From: Biscogniauxia marginata
Lineage: Eukaryota; Ascomycota; Sordariomycetes; Xylariales; Xylariaceae
Direction: 5' to 3'
Assembly: GCA_022695795.1 (NCBI GenBank)
Contig: MU404129.1
Coordinates: 1 to 64,000, forward strand
Length of the DNA stretch: 64,000 nt
The notes below the pieces were generated by a model, which was given only the letters and a program-made list of their open reading frames with translations, had not been told where the DNA came from and searched no databases. Below are positions 46,169 through 58,300 of the stretch, one piece after another; position 1 is the stretch's first letter, and every line of letters begins with the position of its first letter. Made by a program: the position numbers and the translations under genes.

Positions 46169-46973
46169 TCATTGTCCGCGTGGTTGTTCTTCCGGCTCAT
46201 ACATCCAATTGTCTTCTGCCAGTGCAATTACTTGTGCCCGCATGCTTGCCTTGAGCGCCTCCAGCACCTCTACCTTTCACGTTAGCGCTAGCTCCCCTAT
46301 AACCCCTGTTGCGGTTGTTGTTTTTCTGTTTCGCCTACCTTCTGGTTGCGCCGGGCTTCGGTTTATCTGGTGGTGCCTGACCGTCTCGGCTAGCTTTTGC
46401 CTCTCTCCTGTGAATGAACAACAAGATCAGCACTTCTTCGGACTAATACTACTTAGGGACTTCTCCCTTCCCCCCTCATAGCATGCCCCCTTCCCTAACC
46501 CTGATATTTGGAGCGGACAATATAAAAAAAGGGGGCAGAGCACGAGAGTGTGCGCAAGAGCTCGTGTATACGTGTATCAGGTGTGTGAATGTGTGTGCGT
46601 GCGTACGTTCGTTCTCCTGGGCGTCGTCCAGCACGACCTCGTCCATGTCCTCGAGCGTCGGCGTCGGCGGGTCGCCGACCTCGAACTCGCCGTTCTTATC
46701 GCGAATAACGATCTCGGAGGTATCAGAGAGCACCTCGACGTCGAGCCGCATCGCCTTCTCGGCAGCGGTGGTGGCGGAGGAGGACGACGACGAGTTAGCA
46801 ACGGCAGCGGCAGCAGCAGCGGCAGAGGAAGTCGTCGGGGTCGGGCGCCGTGTTAGTTGTCCCTGGAATAGGTTCCGCCTCACGCCACCGCCCGCCAGGT
46901 TCGCGCGCCCCGTTCTACTATGGCCCGGGCCTGGTCGGAGGTGGTGGTGCGGCGGCGGTGCGCGGTCGGTCAT
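46169..46973 (-). CDS. conserved-looking acidic protein, unknown function
   Basis: Hand-built model with exons 46973-46607, 46407-46339 and 46269-46169, all in frame, 178 aa. The N-terminus is MTDRAPPPHHHLRPGPGHSR then a GRANLAGG.RRNLFQGQL segment, and an Ala/Ser homopolymer tract. Next is a compact region LDVEVLSDTSEIVIRDKNGE, EVGDPPTPTLEDMDEVV. Spliced exons add ERQKLAETVRHHQINRS and VLEALKASMRAQVIALAEDN, WMYEPEE and a stop. The C-terminal helix looks conserved, but I cannot name the family. The gene converges on GET4 with about 110 bp between stops and shares a divergent promoter with RAI1. The intron after exon 1 has a CA/GT-rich stretch. Confidence 0.65.
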
Positions 46974-47570
46974 CGTGGGGCGTTAGCGTGGCGTCGCTGC
47001 TGGTGAGATGCAAAGATCGGACCTAGGTTAGGTGACCAGACGGGAGAGATTATACGTCTGTATGTAATGAGTGTATGTATGTATGTATGTACTAGGTATA
47101 TGGATGTAGCTGGTTTTTAGCAAAGAACAGGGAGTGCTTTCTCTCTCTATCTCTGTCTCTTTATAAGCCTATCTCGAAGAAGAAGGGAGGGCAAAGGGCC
47201 GGGATAATAATATTGAGCACGAGCAAGTTGTAAGGAAGAATGGATATGTAGAAAAGATGGAGTGAGCAATTGGTGTTGTTTATTGGATGCAACCCAAATA
47301 AGGATAGAAGAGGGGCGGGGCGGGCAGACGGGCCCTGTAGCTGTGGGGTATCCCTGCTCTAAGAGCCTTCTGTACTACTGCAGTACGGACTACAGAACTT
47401 AAGTAAAGACGTGGGGCAATTTGGAACAACTTAGAAGGCTCCTACTCTCTACCTTACTTACACAGCCTTGTTCACCGTTGATGTCTAGTAGAATCGCCTC
47501 CATCGTGAAGCGTTACCTACGTCCAAATTTAAGGCTACTACTTGGACACAGGAATGAAGCATTTTGGAAT
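46974..47570. promoter_or_regulatory. divergent promoter region
   Basis: About 600 bp between two genes transcribed away from each other, containing an (ATGT)n microsatellite at about 47082-47110 and a CT-rich run near 47140-47160. No specific factor site is identified. Confidence 0.4.
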
Positions 47571-49356
47571 ATGGCAGAGACTTTCCAGATTCAACCCCTT
47601 GGCCGTTTCTCAGGCGAAAGCGAGCCTGTCAAACGACCTAAGGTATTCCAGATCTGATATCGAAATACGATATTACCCCTATACCACACGCTTATTCTAA
47701 TCAAATCACAGGAGATAGCGTGCTTCTCATACGACGCCAAGCACGAGTTTCATCTGGGCGACTCGTCACTGCAGTGGTACTATCCTCCTGAGATAGGGGC
47801 AGATCTCTCTAAGGGTTTCGACAAGTTTGAAAAGCATGATGGCTCGAAAGATGAGCATCTCGAAAGCCTCCTCAAGACCGTAATGGCTCACGAAGAAGAG
47901 GAAGGCAAGAAGATCGATGCAGAGGTAATCACCTGGAGAGGCATGATGACTAAGGTATATTTTGCTCAACCCGTTATTTTTACCGCGCGAAATAGAGCTG
48001 ACCAGCTTAGATAATGTCTACGCCGTTCGATGACCGAGACGGGTATGTGTTGACAGTGACTAAAATTTTGTCTACGGCATTCTAACAATGCTTACGCCTT
48101 CTCAGCTTTGAGATGAATGCTACCCTATACCAAGTGCGCGACTCAGCTACCACCCTGTCGAAGAGACTACTGATCACTCGGTGAAGGACTGCATGTATGC
48201 ATAGAGACTCTTTCGACATTTTTCTCGTCTAGTCTAATGCCAGGCGTAGATTTATCGAAGAAAACCATGCGTACAAACAAGCCTCGCAACAAGAGCAGAA
48301 ACAACAGCAGCAAGGACGACGAGGCCAATTCTCACCCGAAATGATGACATATTGGGGTGAGTTTTGCGGATATCAATGAATCAGCCCCAGACACCTTTAC
48401 AACAAAGCTTACTTTGACCCCAGGTTACAAGTTTGAGACACTCTCTTGCTTGCCGCGCCCCTGGGGAGAGGTCACAAGAGAGTTCATCGAGGGCCGTGAC
48501 AACGCAATCGTCAGCAACAAGGCTCAGTATTGTTCTGTAGTACGCACGGGAATTGGCAAGACGGTGTTGTGTCTTGGGGGTGAGGTCGACGCTAGTAAGT
48601 CCCTCCGAAGACTGGACCAATCTGTCTATAACGACACAAGTAAAAAAGAAATATGGCTCACACTAATCTGTTTTTTCCCTCCTCAAGTCTGGGACTCAAA
48701 GCCGATGCAAAAGGGGGCACCAATCAACTGGATTGAGCTTAAGACTAGTGTTGAGATTCGCGACGACCGCGGCATGAACAACTTTGAGCGCAAGCTCATG
48801 AAGTTCTGGATCCAGTCCTTCCTGCTCGGCGGTGAGTGAACTCTGGAGTTATTGGTTCATAAGAAGGACACTTGCTCTCGCTACATACCCCATTATTCTT
48901 GCTGAAAGGGATAATAATTACTGACTCTCATGCCACAGTCCCCAAGATCATCGTCGGTTTCCGCTCCCAGCAGGGAATCCTCACCAAGATCGAGGAGATC
49001 GAGACGGCCAAGATCCCCGAGACAGCAGCCAAACGCGGCGTCCGGAGCTGGAACGCCAACATGTGCATCAACTTTGCCAGCGCATTTCTGGAATGTACGT
49101 ACATACTTACACACACGGAGCAATCCAGGAGAAGGGGTTTAAGAATTGTTATTCGATTCGTAGCTTTTACTGACGATATACAGGGCTGAAAAAGACGATC
49201 AATGACGAAGGGGTCTGGCGTATAAGGAGGCGGCCGCGCTCGCAGGTGATCGAGGTCTTCAAGGTCGAGGAGGTGGGCCATGGGAGCATCCTCACGGACG
49301 AGTTCATCAACTGGCGGATAAAGTTGAGTCTGAACAGTAGTAATAATAGTACTTAA
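47571..49356 (+). CDS. RAI1: RAI1/DXO-family decapping nuclease
   Basis: Nuclear enzyme that removes incomplete or NAD caps and stabilises the XRN2/RAT1 5'-3' exonuclease. Nine exons: 47571-47642, 47712-47954, 48011-48042, 48106-48180, 48244-48356, 48424-48594, 48688-48831, 48939-49094, 49184-49356; 392 aa with every join in frame. It starts MAETFQIQPLGRFSGESEPV. Further motifs: IACFSYDAKHEFHLGDSSLQ, GFEMNATLYQ, RRFIEENHAYKQAS, WGYKFETLSCLPRPWGE, QYCSVVRTGIG, the metal-binding LGGEVDAIWDSKP, NWIELKTSVE, LMKFWIQSFLLG and INFASAFLEWLKKTI. Active-site acidic residues (E and D of GEVDA, E of IELK) are present. Oddity: between LYQ and FIEENH about 17 residues (VRDSATTLSKRLLITRR) appear where homologues have about two; see findings. 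Confidence 0.9.
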
Positions 49357-49638
49357 GGCGACAGCTCAATTTTTTTTTCCACATCGTGAGAGATTGAGTT
49401 GTATTAATAGTACTGAATACTGAGATGAGTTTGCCTTCCATAATCTTCATGAATAATAGAAAAAGGCGTCGTGTGATGATCTAATACATAACCCCTCATC
49501 CGCATGCCCTTCTATTTCCGCATGGGTTTCTATAAAACTCCCCATCTATACTTATCTCTATATCAAATCTCTTTCTTTCCTTCTTTCTCTCCCTTTTGCG
49601 TAATTAGTGCTATGTGGTGGCCGACTACAATTACTAGG

Positions 49639-51380
49639 TTAGGCGGTACCAAGGTGCATTCTACGGCGCAAAGGATTGAAATCACCCGCAAACGGCGAGA
49701 CCTTGGGATCCGGCTGCCCGTTGCTGGCCTCGGCCTTTCCTATACTGTCAAGGTTCACCTTGAAGGCCATATGATTGAGGAAATTGCAGATCTGCCGCTA
49801 CAAGTTAGCGAATTAACTAAACACAGAGGTAAAGTCTTTTTATATAGTACATAGAAAGAGGGGGGGAAATGACTAGTAAGAGCTAAACCATGACTATTAA
49901 ACTAGTAAGGGGATAGAAGGTACGACTACTCACGGGCTTGGCGTGCCACCTCCCGCCGCCGACCTCGAACCAGCCGAGGTGGCCGCCGAGCGAGGTGGTG
50001 CAGAGCACGACGTGCGGGTTGGCGCGGGCCTCGGCGAAGGGCAGGGCGGCGCGGGCGGCGATGGGGTCGTCGAGCGCGTTGAGCGCGAGCAGCGGGACGC
50101 GGACGGCGAGCAGGGCGTCGACGCTCGACGCGTCGCGGTAGTACGCGCTCTCGGTCGGGTACCCCCACGTCGGGCACTGGTACGCCCGGTCGAACTCGTA
50201 CAGGTACTCGACCGAGAAGAGCTCCGCCATGTCCACGCCCGTGCTGTACTTCTCGATCTCGGAGCGGTGCCGGGACGCGAGCACGCGGAGGGAGTCTGTT
50301 TAGGGGGAGGGGGAGGGCGTTGGTTAGCTCGGGTGGGCTTTTTTTTTTCTATATTCTCTTTCTCTTTCTCCCTTCAAAAAAAGGGGAGGAAGGAATTTGG
50401 TTCTGTTCTTTTTCTGAATGAGATCATGGACTTACTGCCGAGACTCTTCAGGTAGATCTCTTTTCCAATGTAAGTGCTCTCTAGTATCTTATTGGCGAGC
50501 TCGAGATTCCAGGGGTTTGCGCACACGATAGCCGCTTTCAGCTGAGCCGCGGAGCCTTCCTCTCCGAGATACTGTCGTTGTATGTTAGCAGGTAGATTAG
50601 GCCATTTCTGTGATACGGTCCATCTGAGGAGAAATAACTCACGTTAGTTAGAATGCATGCGCCTAAGGAGAACCCTAGGCCGAATAGCGGGCGGTTCGGA
50701 TACTTGTCCCGCAACCATTTGATCACCTGTTATTTTCCACGATGATCAGCAAGCGTGGGGAGAATGGACTGGATGACGAGATATTGAAAATAGATATATA
50801 TAATAAAAATTTTCGATTTTACCTGTCGGGTATCCCATGTCGCGCGGGCATTGTAGAGCAGACCAGTGGTGATCTTGCTCTTAGCACAGCCCCTCGAATT
50901 GACGACGCAAGCTTCCCATTGGCCGCCCTCGATCAGCGGCGCGATCGCATGTCTAAGGTAGACCTCATGCGAGCCCCCGGACAGGCCGTGCAGAACTACG
51001 AGCATGGGGCGCTCATCGTCGGAGCCCATCGCGAGGAGTTCGGCCTTGTCGAAGTATGTGGTCCGCGGCGGCAGGGACTCATCGGTCTCGGCGGACGGTG
51101 ACTTGTCCGTGACAGCAAAGTCGACAGCGAAAGTGCCTTCGAAGGCCTTGTCTTCGGCCTCGAAGATGCGCCGCTTGTAATGTATGGGCGGACCATGGGC
51201 TTTAGTCGCCGTCCACATCGTCTGTACGTGCCCGTTGAAGAGCAGCGGGTTCAACTGACAGGACGGCACCGTCTCCTGACATATGCGTAGCAAGTCGGTT
51301 GCCTTTCCATCCTTCCCACTTAGTCCCACCGGCGTCGGTGAGGTTGTGAAATCTATGTTGGCCCGACCCAGCCAGTCCAT
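49639..51380 (-). CDS. alpha/beta serine hydrolase, YheT/EHT1-like
   Basis: Exons 51380-50823, 50726-50643, 50571-50436, 50295-49934 and 49797-49639 give 432 aa. Family traits: LLFNGHVQTMWTA near the N-terminus, LVVLHGLSGGSHEVYLRHAI, CVVNSRGCAKS, then across intron 1 VIKWLRDKYPNRPLFGLGFS. The triad is apparent: Ser in GFSLGA, Asp in NALDDPIA and His in SLGGHLGWF. This is the ABHD1/3-EHT1/EEB1 group, acting as acyl-ester hydrolases or medium-chain ethyl ester synthases, often on lipid droplets or mitochondria; the substrate is inferred from family. The last exon supplies RQICNFLNHMAFKV and a basic tail. Exon 4 is far more GC-rich than its neighbours. The gene converges on RAI1. Confidence 0.87.
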
Positions 51381-52438
51381 CTTCTAGAGGAGTATAGGGA
51401 GCGGAAACACTGAGCGCAAAAGCAAGTGATTGGTTGTAAGACTTGAAAATAGTTTATAAGTCAAGTTCCTGGTTACGAGTAGACAGTGGTTGTTTGCTAA
51501 TTTCAAACACGTATAAGCGCTGCTTTTGGTAATCGTCTCAGTATGCACGTACTCATACACCGCGAAGTCGAGCGATACAGCAAAAGAGCGTCTACGGAAC
51601 ATTTGTTGTAGGGCTACCTACGGTCCCCACTTGCCTCGGCTTATGACAAGCCGCCGACGCTAAAGACTCAGTATAAGAGCCAACGTATCGGTAAGATGTA
51701 CGAACAGTATAGTACTTCTACAGATTGAATTGAATTGTAAAGGACCTGGTTTAAATAGCTCTTGCTTGAACATGTACTATCTTACCTAAGTTCTGGGCCC
51801 AGTTGGTTACTTTAGGTTTCGGTTTCGCAGTTAGTATAGTGCAACATCCTAACCCGGTAGATTGGTTTTATATATATTTTGGGGCACTAACGAGGTGTGT
51901 ATTCCCCCTTGTGGGTAAGTAAATGTCTTGTCAACCATGTAGTGCTTACTTAATTAACCTTACCGTTTTCCTTTAAGGTCCGTTTTGTTTGCATAATTAT
52001 TCACAACTTGGAGTAATTAAAGGGTACACATAAAAATACAGCTGTTCTGTAACTGATAGTGAACTAAGCCGAGCCTAAGTAAAAGCGGCGAGCGCGGCTA
52101 GACTACTGTAGTCGATAGACAAGGTGGATGTCGTTTGTGAAGTTAGTTACTAGTTCCAACAACTAAAACTGGTTAAACTAAAAAAAGAACAAGAAAAGAT
52201 GGGAAGTGGGGACAGATTGGCCACAGATCACGGCTGACTTATCGAGTCAGGATCACATGACTTGGACCTTCCGACGTCGCGGCGCGTTCTGCTTCAACTT
52301 TCCTCAACACTTCAACCCACAGTCGCGCAGTTGTCCGCCATACGAGAACTAAACAATTCGGATCGAAACGAAGACCCGCGGAGCATCCGTAGCGGGAGGG
52401 AAAGAGACGGTCTAGATGGCGTCAAAGGCAATGAAATT
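51381..52438. other. divergent intergenic region, hydrolase/SCC4
   Basis: No gene recognised. The SCC4 frame is open upstream to about 52262 without an ATG, so the last ~180 bp is probably 5' leader. Confidence 0.55.
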
Positions 52439-55396
52439 ATGACATATCGCGACTCTTTACCCCATGGCCATGGGTCATCGGGTCAGTATCCCCAGGCCAT
52501 GCCGAACGGCTACGATAGTTGGGGCAACCCACGGTTCCAAGCACAGCCGCAACCGCAATCACAATCGCAACCGCAGTACCTTACGCCGGTCGCCTACCCG
52601 AGCAATCACCAGCACCAGCACCAGCACCAGCAACAGCACCAACATCAGCATCAGCATCAGCATCAGCATCAGCAGCAGAACCAGCAGCATCATCTCCAGA
52701 ACCACCAGCACAATGCGCACCCCCATCAACATATGCTGCAACCCCATCCGCATCCCCAACCGCATCCGAACCCGCATATACAAGCACACAATGCAAGCTA
52801 TCAGTTCCAGTCCTACGACCCGTCCTTCGACCAGAGGCCATGGAATCTGAATGCGCCCGGCCAGATGATGCCTTCGCCCCAACAGCCCGTCCACCAAGTC
52901 CCGAATCAGCATCATCAGTATCCGCAGCAAATGGACTGGCAACGGATGCCCCCGCCCATGTCGATGCCTATGCCTATGCCTTCGCCCACGCCGGCCTACC
53001 ACCACCCCCAGCAACAGGCCCTGTCGCAACACCAAAGCCCGATTCCCCAGCATGCAAACTCACCTATTACGACGCAGTCACCACAGATGCCACCGCAGTT
53101 TATCCCGAGTAACCATCATAGAGGTTCCACCGCGAGCGCGCGCGTCGAACACGCCAATCGAGTATCTGCAAGCCCACGTCTAAACCCTCAGGTTGCTGCA
53201 CGAAGTCCGAGTGTGAGCTCGACAAGATCGCCTGCCCCGACACCTGCCCTCATACCGCATCATCTTGATACAAACTCGCTTTTGATATGCATGGCCGAGG
53301 AGTTTTTTGAAAAAGCGCGTAAGAGTTCCTTAGCCGTGGCGGAGACGGTCAATGCGCAAAGTCTGCACGAGTATCAAAAGCTTGTCGCAACGGGTCTGGG
53401 TTGTCTCGAGGTGACCCTCGGGAGTAACAAGCTGGCTCCACGCCTAGAAGCTCGAGTTCGACTGCGATATGCGAGCATCCTGTGTGAGGAGACCAACAAT
53501 GTCATGGAGGCTGAGACGGCATTGACCAAGGGGATCACCCTATGCGAAAGGGTATTATCGTCCTACTATCAGCTCATAATCCCGTTCATAAGCTAATGAG
53601 TGCATACCAGAATCGGTTCGCCGACTTGAAATATCTAATGCAGTTCCTGCAAGTTAAACTCCTATTTTCCCAGAGGAAAGAAAGGGCTGCTATGATCGCA
53701 GTAGACGGACGGATACGCGATGCCGAGGTGTACGTTAACGAGTCGCTTTTCTGCTATAATATATTTACCCCTATCTAACGTTCGAGCAGGCTGAAACATA
53801 CCCACTGGAACTACGCCTTCCGCTTCCTGAAAGCTTCCTTCTATCTTCAATCAGCTAATCCGACGGAGGCGCACGCCCTTGAGAATCTGAAAGCAATCGT
53901 CATGTTGGCTAGTCAAAGAGGCGACCGTGCCATCTATGTTATCGCCTCCCTACTCGAAGGCCTCAGTCTCCTAAGAATAATGAAGGATGATGCTTTCGTT
54001 CGCATACAAGCCTGTCTTGCCCAAGCATCGAAATATCAGCTTGATAACTCCGTTCACATTTTGCAACTTGAGGTCTTTGCGCTTATGCTAGATCTTGCGT
54101 GCAGTCTACACCAAAAATCACCCAAGGAGATTGTCCTGAAAGTGAAGGCTCTGCAAGATCGCATGGATACTTGCATTAACGACACGAGATGGGGTTTTGC
54201 GGATACAAAACTCTTGCTTCCGATTAGCAAGCAATCAAGCAGCTTACAGATAATTAGCGAGGACACGTCAGGAATCCTGAGACCTGGTCTAGAGGGTGAT
54301 CCTCATGATTACCTTGCTATGTCATTCTGGACCAAACTGGAGGCATTCGCTCTAACGTAAGGAGACTATTCAATATCATTCAATATCAAGTTCACTACTA
54401 ATAAGTACTGCAGTTATACTTATAGCGGTCTTGCGCTCCTTTATCAACAGCCCCGTAGCGATAAGAGGATGTTTTCTCTATGGGATGAAGGATTAACTCA
54501 GTTAAACAGAAGTAAGGCGCCACATCACTGTCAAATTACAATCGTTCTAACCCCATTTTATAGGCGGCGATAAAATGCGTGGGATGCCAACCTCCATGGA
54601 GGATGCGATTAGAAGTAAGGATTGGCAGCGGGAAGTGAAGTGCTACCTTTACATCCTCCGTGGCCTCCACTTCGCTACCTCCACACGATGGGACGAAGTT
54701 AAGAAATGTATTAAACGGTTAGAGAGCATGGTCAAACCCGCACTTGGGAACATCGTTGTACTATACTCGATGTATCTTGCGGGAGTGTACCACCAAGGAA
54801 CAGGAGACCTGGCCACCGCCAACATAATATACAGCGAGCATTTTAGTTTTGATACGGATGACACGAAATATGGCAACCGGAAACCGGCAGAACTCGACGT
54901 GTCGTTGCTGGCCACCTTCAATCGAATCTGGATAATGCAGGAGCCGTCTTACCGAAATGACCGGCTCACCCTAGAGTTGCTTGAACAACTTCGGCCGCTC
55001 TGTACGGATCACCCTAATCTGGAGATTCGCACTGCATACAACCTAGTGCTAGCGGCAGTTCAGACAAATCCTCCCATTCCAATGACAGCAGTTAAAACGC
55101 ATATTTCGACAGCACTGAACAATGCCAAGATCTTAGGAGATGTGCAGACACTCTCGATCGCTCTCAACCTCATGCGGGCCAAGCTTTTCCAGAGCATTGT
55201 TGGGGACCAAGCCTTGAAAAGCGCAAAGGCGGCTTCGACACAGGCCAGGAAGAGCGGCAACTTGTTGTGGATGAGTGTAGCGGATGGGATGCTTGCACAG
55301 AGCTACGATGTCCAAGGCCAGGCGTTCGAGGCGCAAAATTCGTGGCAAGACGCCATAAAATTCCGGACACAAGCTTTCAGGAATGATGAGGATTAG
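52439..55396 (+). CDS. SCC4: cohesin loading factor SCC4/MAU2
   Basis: TPR-type subunit of the SCC2-SCC4 complex that loads cohesin on chromatin. Exons 52439-53551, 53611-53729, 53790-54356, 54414-54511 and 54564-55396 give 909 aa. MTYRDSLPHGHGSSGQYPQ begins a ~280-residue disordered N-terminus dominated by Gln/His/Pro (a CAN-type repeat at about 52605-52690). The helical part starts near LLICMAEEFFEKARKSSLAV, EYQKLVATGLGCLEVTL, LRYASILCEETNN. It continues FADLKYLMQFLQVKLLFSQR, HTHWNYAFRFLKASFYLQSA, MSFWTKLEAFALTYTYSGLA, WQREVKCYLYILRGLHFATS, and ends ARKSGNLLWMSVADGMLAQS. All exon joins keep frame. The ATG at 52439 is the first in frame; the upstream open stretch lacks an initiator. Confidence 0.9.
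52600..52690 (+). repeat. CAN trinucleotide (Gln/His) repeat inside SCC4
   Basis: An imperfect CAGCAC/CATCAG array encodes an alternating Gln-His run in the disordered N-terminus. Such arrays are length-variable between strains. Confidence 0.85.
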
Positions 55397-58300
55397 TATA
55401 GTAGCTGTGTATGCATTTTATTCTACGAACAACTATCGGATCTTTAGGGGCAGGTTTGTGTATAACAGCATCATGCATGGGAAGCTTTACTGGGTGGGCT
55501 TAGGGGGTGGCATTGACAAAAAGCCTGGCGTTCTTCGGTATCACAGTGGGTTGAGGAGGGAGCGCTGTCATTCTGCCGCCGATTGATGATGGAACCCATG
55601 TCGGAAAGAAAGGTTGACGATATACCCAGTTGTCATTGATTGGTAATGAACTCTTTTGCACAGGTCTATATTATCCGGTATTACATGTAAAACATTGGCG
55701 GGAAAACCTGTCGCTTTGATTTCAACAAAAGATGTGTATCATTACATGGGTTCGTGATGTAACTTAGTGATGTTACCGTGTCTTCGAGGATCCATCCCGT
55801 CGGATATTCGCCCAGACTGCTCCTTTCTCTCCTTCTTGCTCCCCCACCTCACCTCGCCTCGCCTTCCGGTGAGCCGGTTACACTTGGTTTAAAGAACCAA
55901 GACCGGTCAATTCTTTTATTGTCTTGGAACTCGTACTCCACGACGTGTTGGCCTTTAGCTTCTGCTCTGCGCGGCGCCGCATAATGATTTTCTTTCTCCC
56001 TAGCTATGTGCCGAGGGGGGGAGGATTATACATGAGATATCCACATAGTACTTAGGAATATTGTTGACCTTCCCAATCAGGACCCGCCCCATCAACGCAG
56101 AAGATGGAAAGGGAAGCCCTGTTAGAGTAGGTATACCTAATATTGGATTTGAAGAGAGGGATTTAAAAAACCAAGGTTCTATCTAGTCCGTACATATTCA
56201 ATAGTTAATACGGGAAGACGGTAGAACAAGAAAAACGAACCAGAAAATAAAAAACGCAGGGTCTCCTCGTTGCGAGAGCGACCCAAGTATTGGGCACCCT
56301 TGGCCATAACAGGTTCGGCGTCAGAGCCGAACAGGATACCAGTAACCTAGTTAGTTACTATATACTTTTAATAGTGCGTCTGTGTGCATACATCGGACGA
56401 TTACCGTACCGTACAAACGGATCGGGTATTAGACCGAGATAGTACTAGTTAGGTTTTACTTATTACAACGACATACATAAAAGGGAATCGGGTATAAGAT
56501 CCCAGTTCCAGTTCCAGACCCTTTTTTTTTCCCTCCTTGGGGTGGGGGGGAGGCGGGGACAGAGATGTGTATGGGTATGGGTATGGGTATGGGTATACGT
56601 GTATCCCTGGGCGATAAGACAGGTAACAGAATAAAACTTTCAATATGAAATATTAATAATCTGTTAGTTTTCGTGACGGTGAGGGTCCGGCTACGGGCCT
56701 GTAAACTGTACGTAGTACCGAGAATAGGTTTAACTTGGGTGGGTGTGTATTATTAGTATTGTATACCTACCGGTAATCTATTATATGGGAGTACCATACC
56801 ATGTACCGACATGACATATCCTTATCTGCATATTCAATCCGCATCATCGACGGCACCGCTCCGCCGGCGCGAAGTTCCCGCGCTATATATCTATCTATCT
56901 ACGAGATGTATGTCTGTATGCTACCATACATACGTCCTGCCATCGCAGAAGAACACGGCCCATCCAGCCCCTTGGGTCACCCTTCGCCTTTTCTTTTCTT
57001 TTTACCACCTTACCTATTTACTCACTGGAAGGAGAAGGAGGAAGAGGAGGAGGGGGAGGGGGATGGGGGGCTTCCCACTGCCGAAACTTGTTGCAACCTG
57101 ATGTGACCCTTCTTGCATAGGAATATTGCTACGTAGTATACACATAATATGTGCCTTTTCCGTCTTACTTTTTGCTCGTTTCGCTCTCCGCTCTCGATGC
57201 CGGCTTTGCCTGCCTGCCCCGGCCCCTTGTAACCTGTCCATCTTACGTGTATGTGTTGTATGCATGTAAAAGTACCTGCCCACATCCTAGGCATGCATGT
57301 CCGTCTGCCGTCTTTTGATATATATGTGTTGGTATATATGTATGGGTTTTCTAGAATGTGCGGAACATGCCGCCCGCTCAGGGAGTTAGTTACATAGCGC
57401 GAGTCCCTTACATCTCTCGGTACCGCGGTACGGCAAAGTACGGTACGATTCGATTCGGTGTGTGTGGAGGATGCGCCGGACGACCTTTCCTGGAGTGTAT
57501 GTGCGCACGGGATATGTCACAGGTACATTGTTTTTTATTTTCCTGTTTTTTTCTTTTGTTCCCAAGTGCTGACAATTCTCGGTGCGGTTCACGTCTATCG
57601 GGAACTCTGAGACGGTGCTTACCAACCAGGCTTTCCCACTTGTAGACGACATCCATCACGTCGCCCCGCCCCGCCCCCCTTCCTCTCTGTAACAGTAAGG
57701 TGAAGTTGTTCCCGCTGCGGATGGTAACCTATATCTGCCATAGAGAAACCAGATTTTCTCAAGGATTTCCTTGATTTCGTCAGATTTTAGGGGTCTTGTG
57801 GAGAGTTCCTTGGTGATAGTTACCAAATAGGGTATGTTAGCATCTTGTCACATTCCATGATGGGATGAGTTAACCCCCGGGACGTCATATGACCGTTGTG
57901 ACGATCCTATTTTAGGGGAATTTGCTGGTTAGACTCCATGTCGTGTCAGAGGTGTCTAGTCGATGCTACTGCTATGTATGTGCGCGTAACAGAATATCCT
58001 AAATGTTACGCCTTGTCGTGGCCGGGCCCCGTTCTATCACATCTCCGGGTACTCAAATCACTATGTACCATGGGGTAGAGTAGCAAGATGTGTGCTACCC
58101 GGCGCCTGAGACATCCAGGTTCTAGCATAGATGCATCCACAGATCTGACACTCTTGCACTTACACATGGACGTAGTTTACATCAGCTCCCAGGCCACTGG
58201 TGCACTCTATGCTACACAAATCACCAGCAAAAATTTTTCCCTTTTACCAGGCTGTAGTCAGATCATATGCCTATCAACTCACCCGCCTTGATCGCGGCGA

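Noticed and set aside
49504..49854. 116-codon plus-strand frame between RAI1 and the hydrolase gene
   Set aside because: It overlaps the final exon of the minus-strand hydrolase (49639-49797), whose frame continuity and family-like sequence are better supported.
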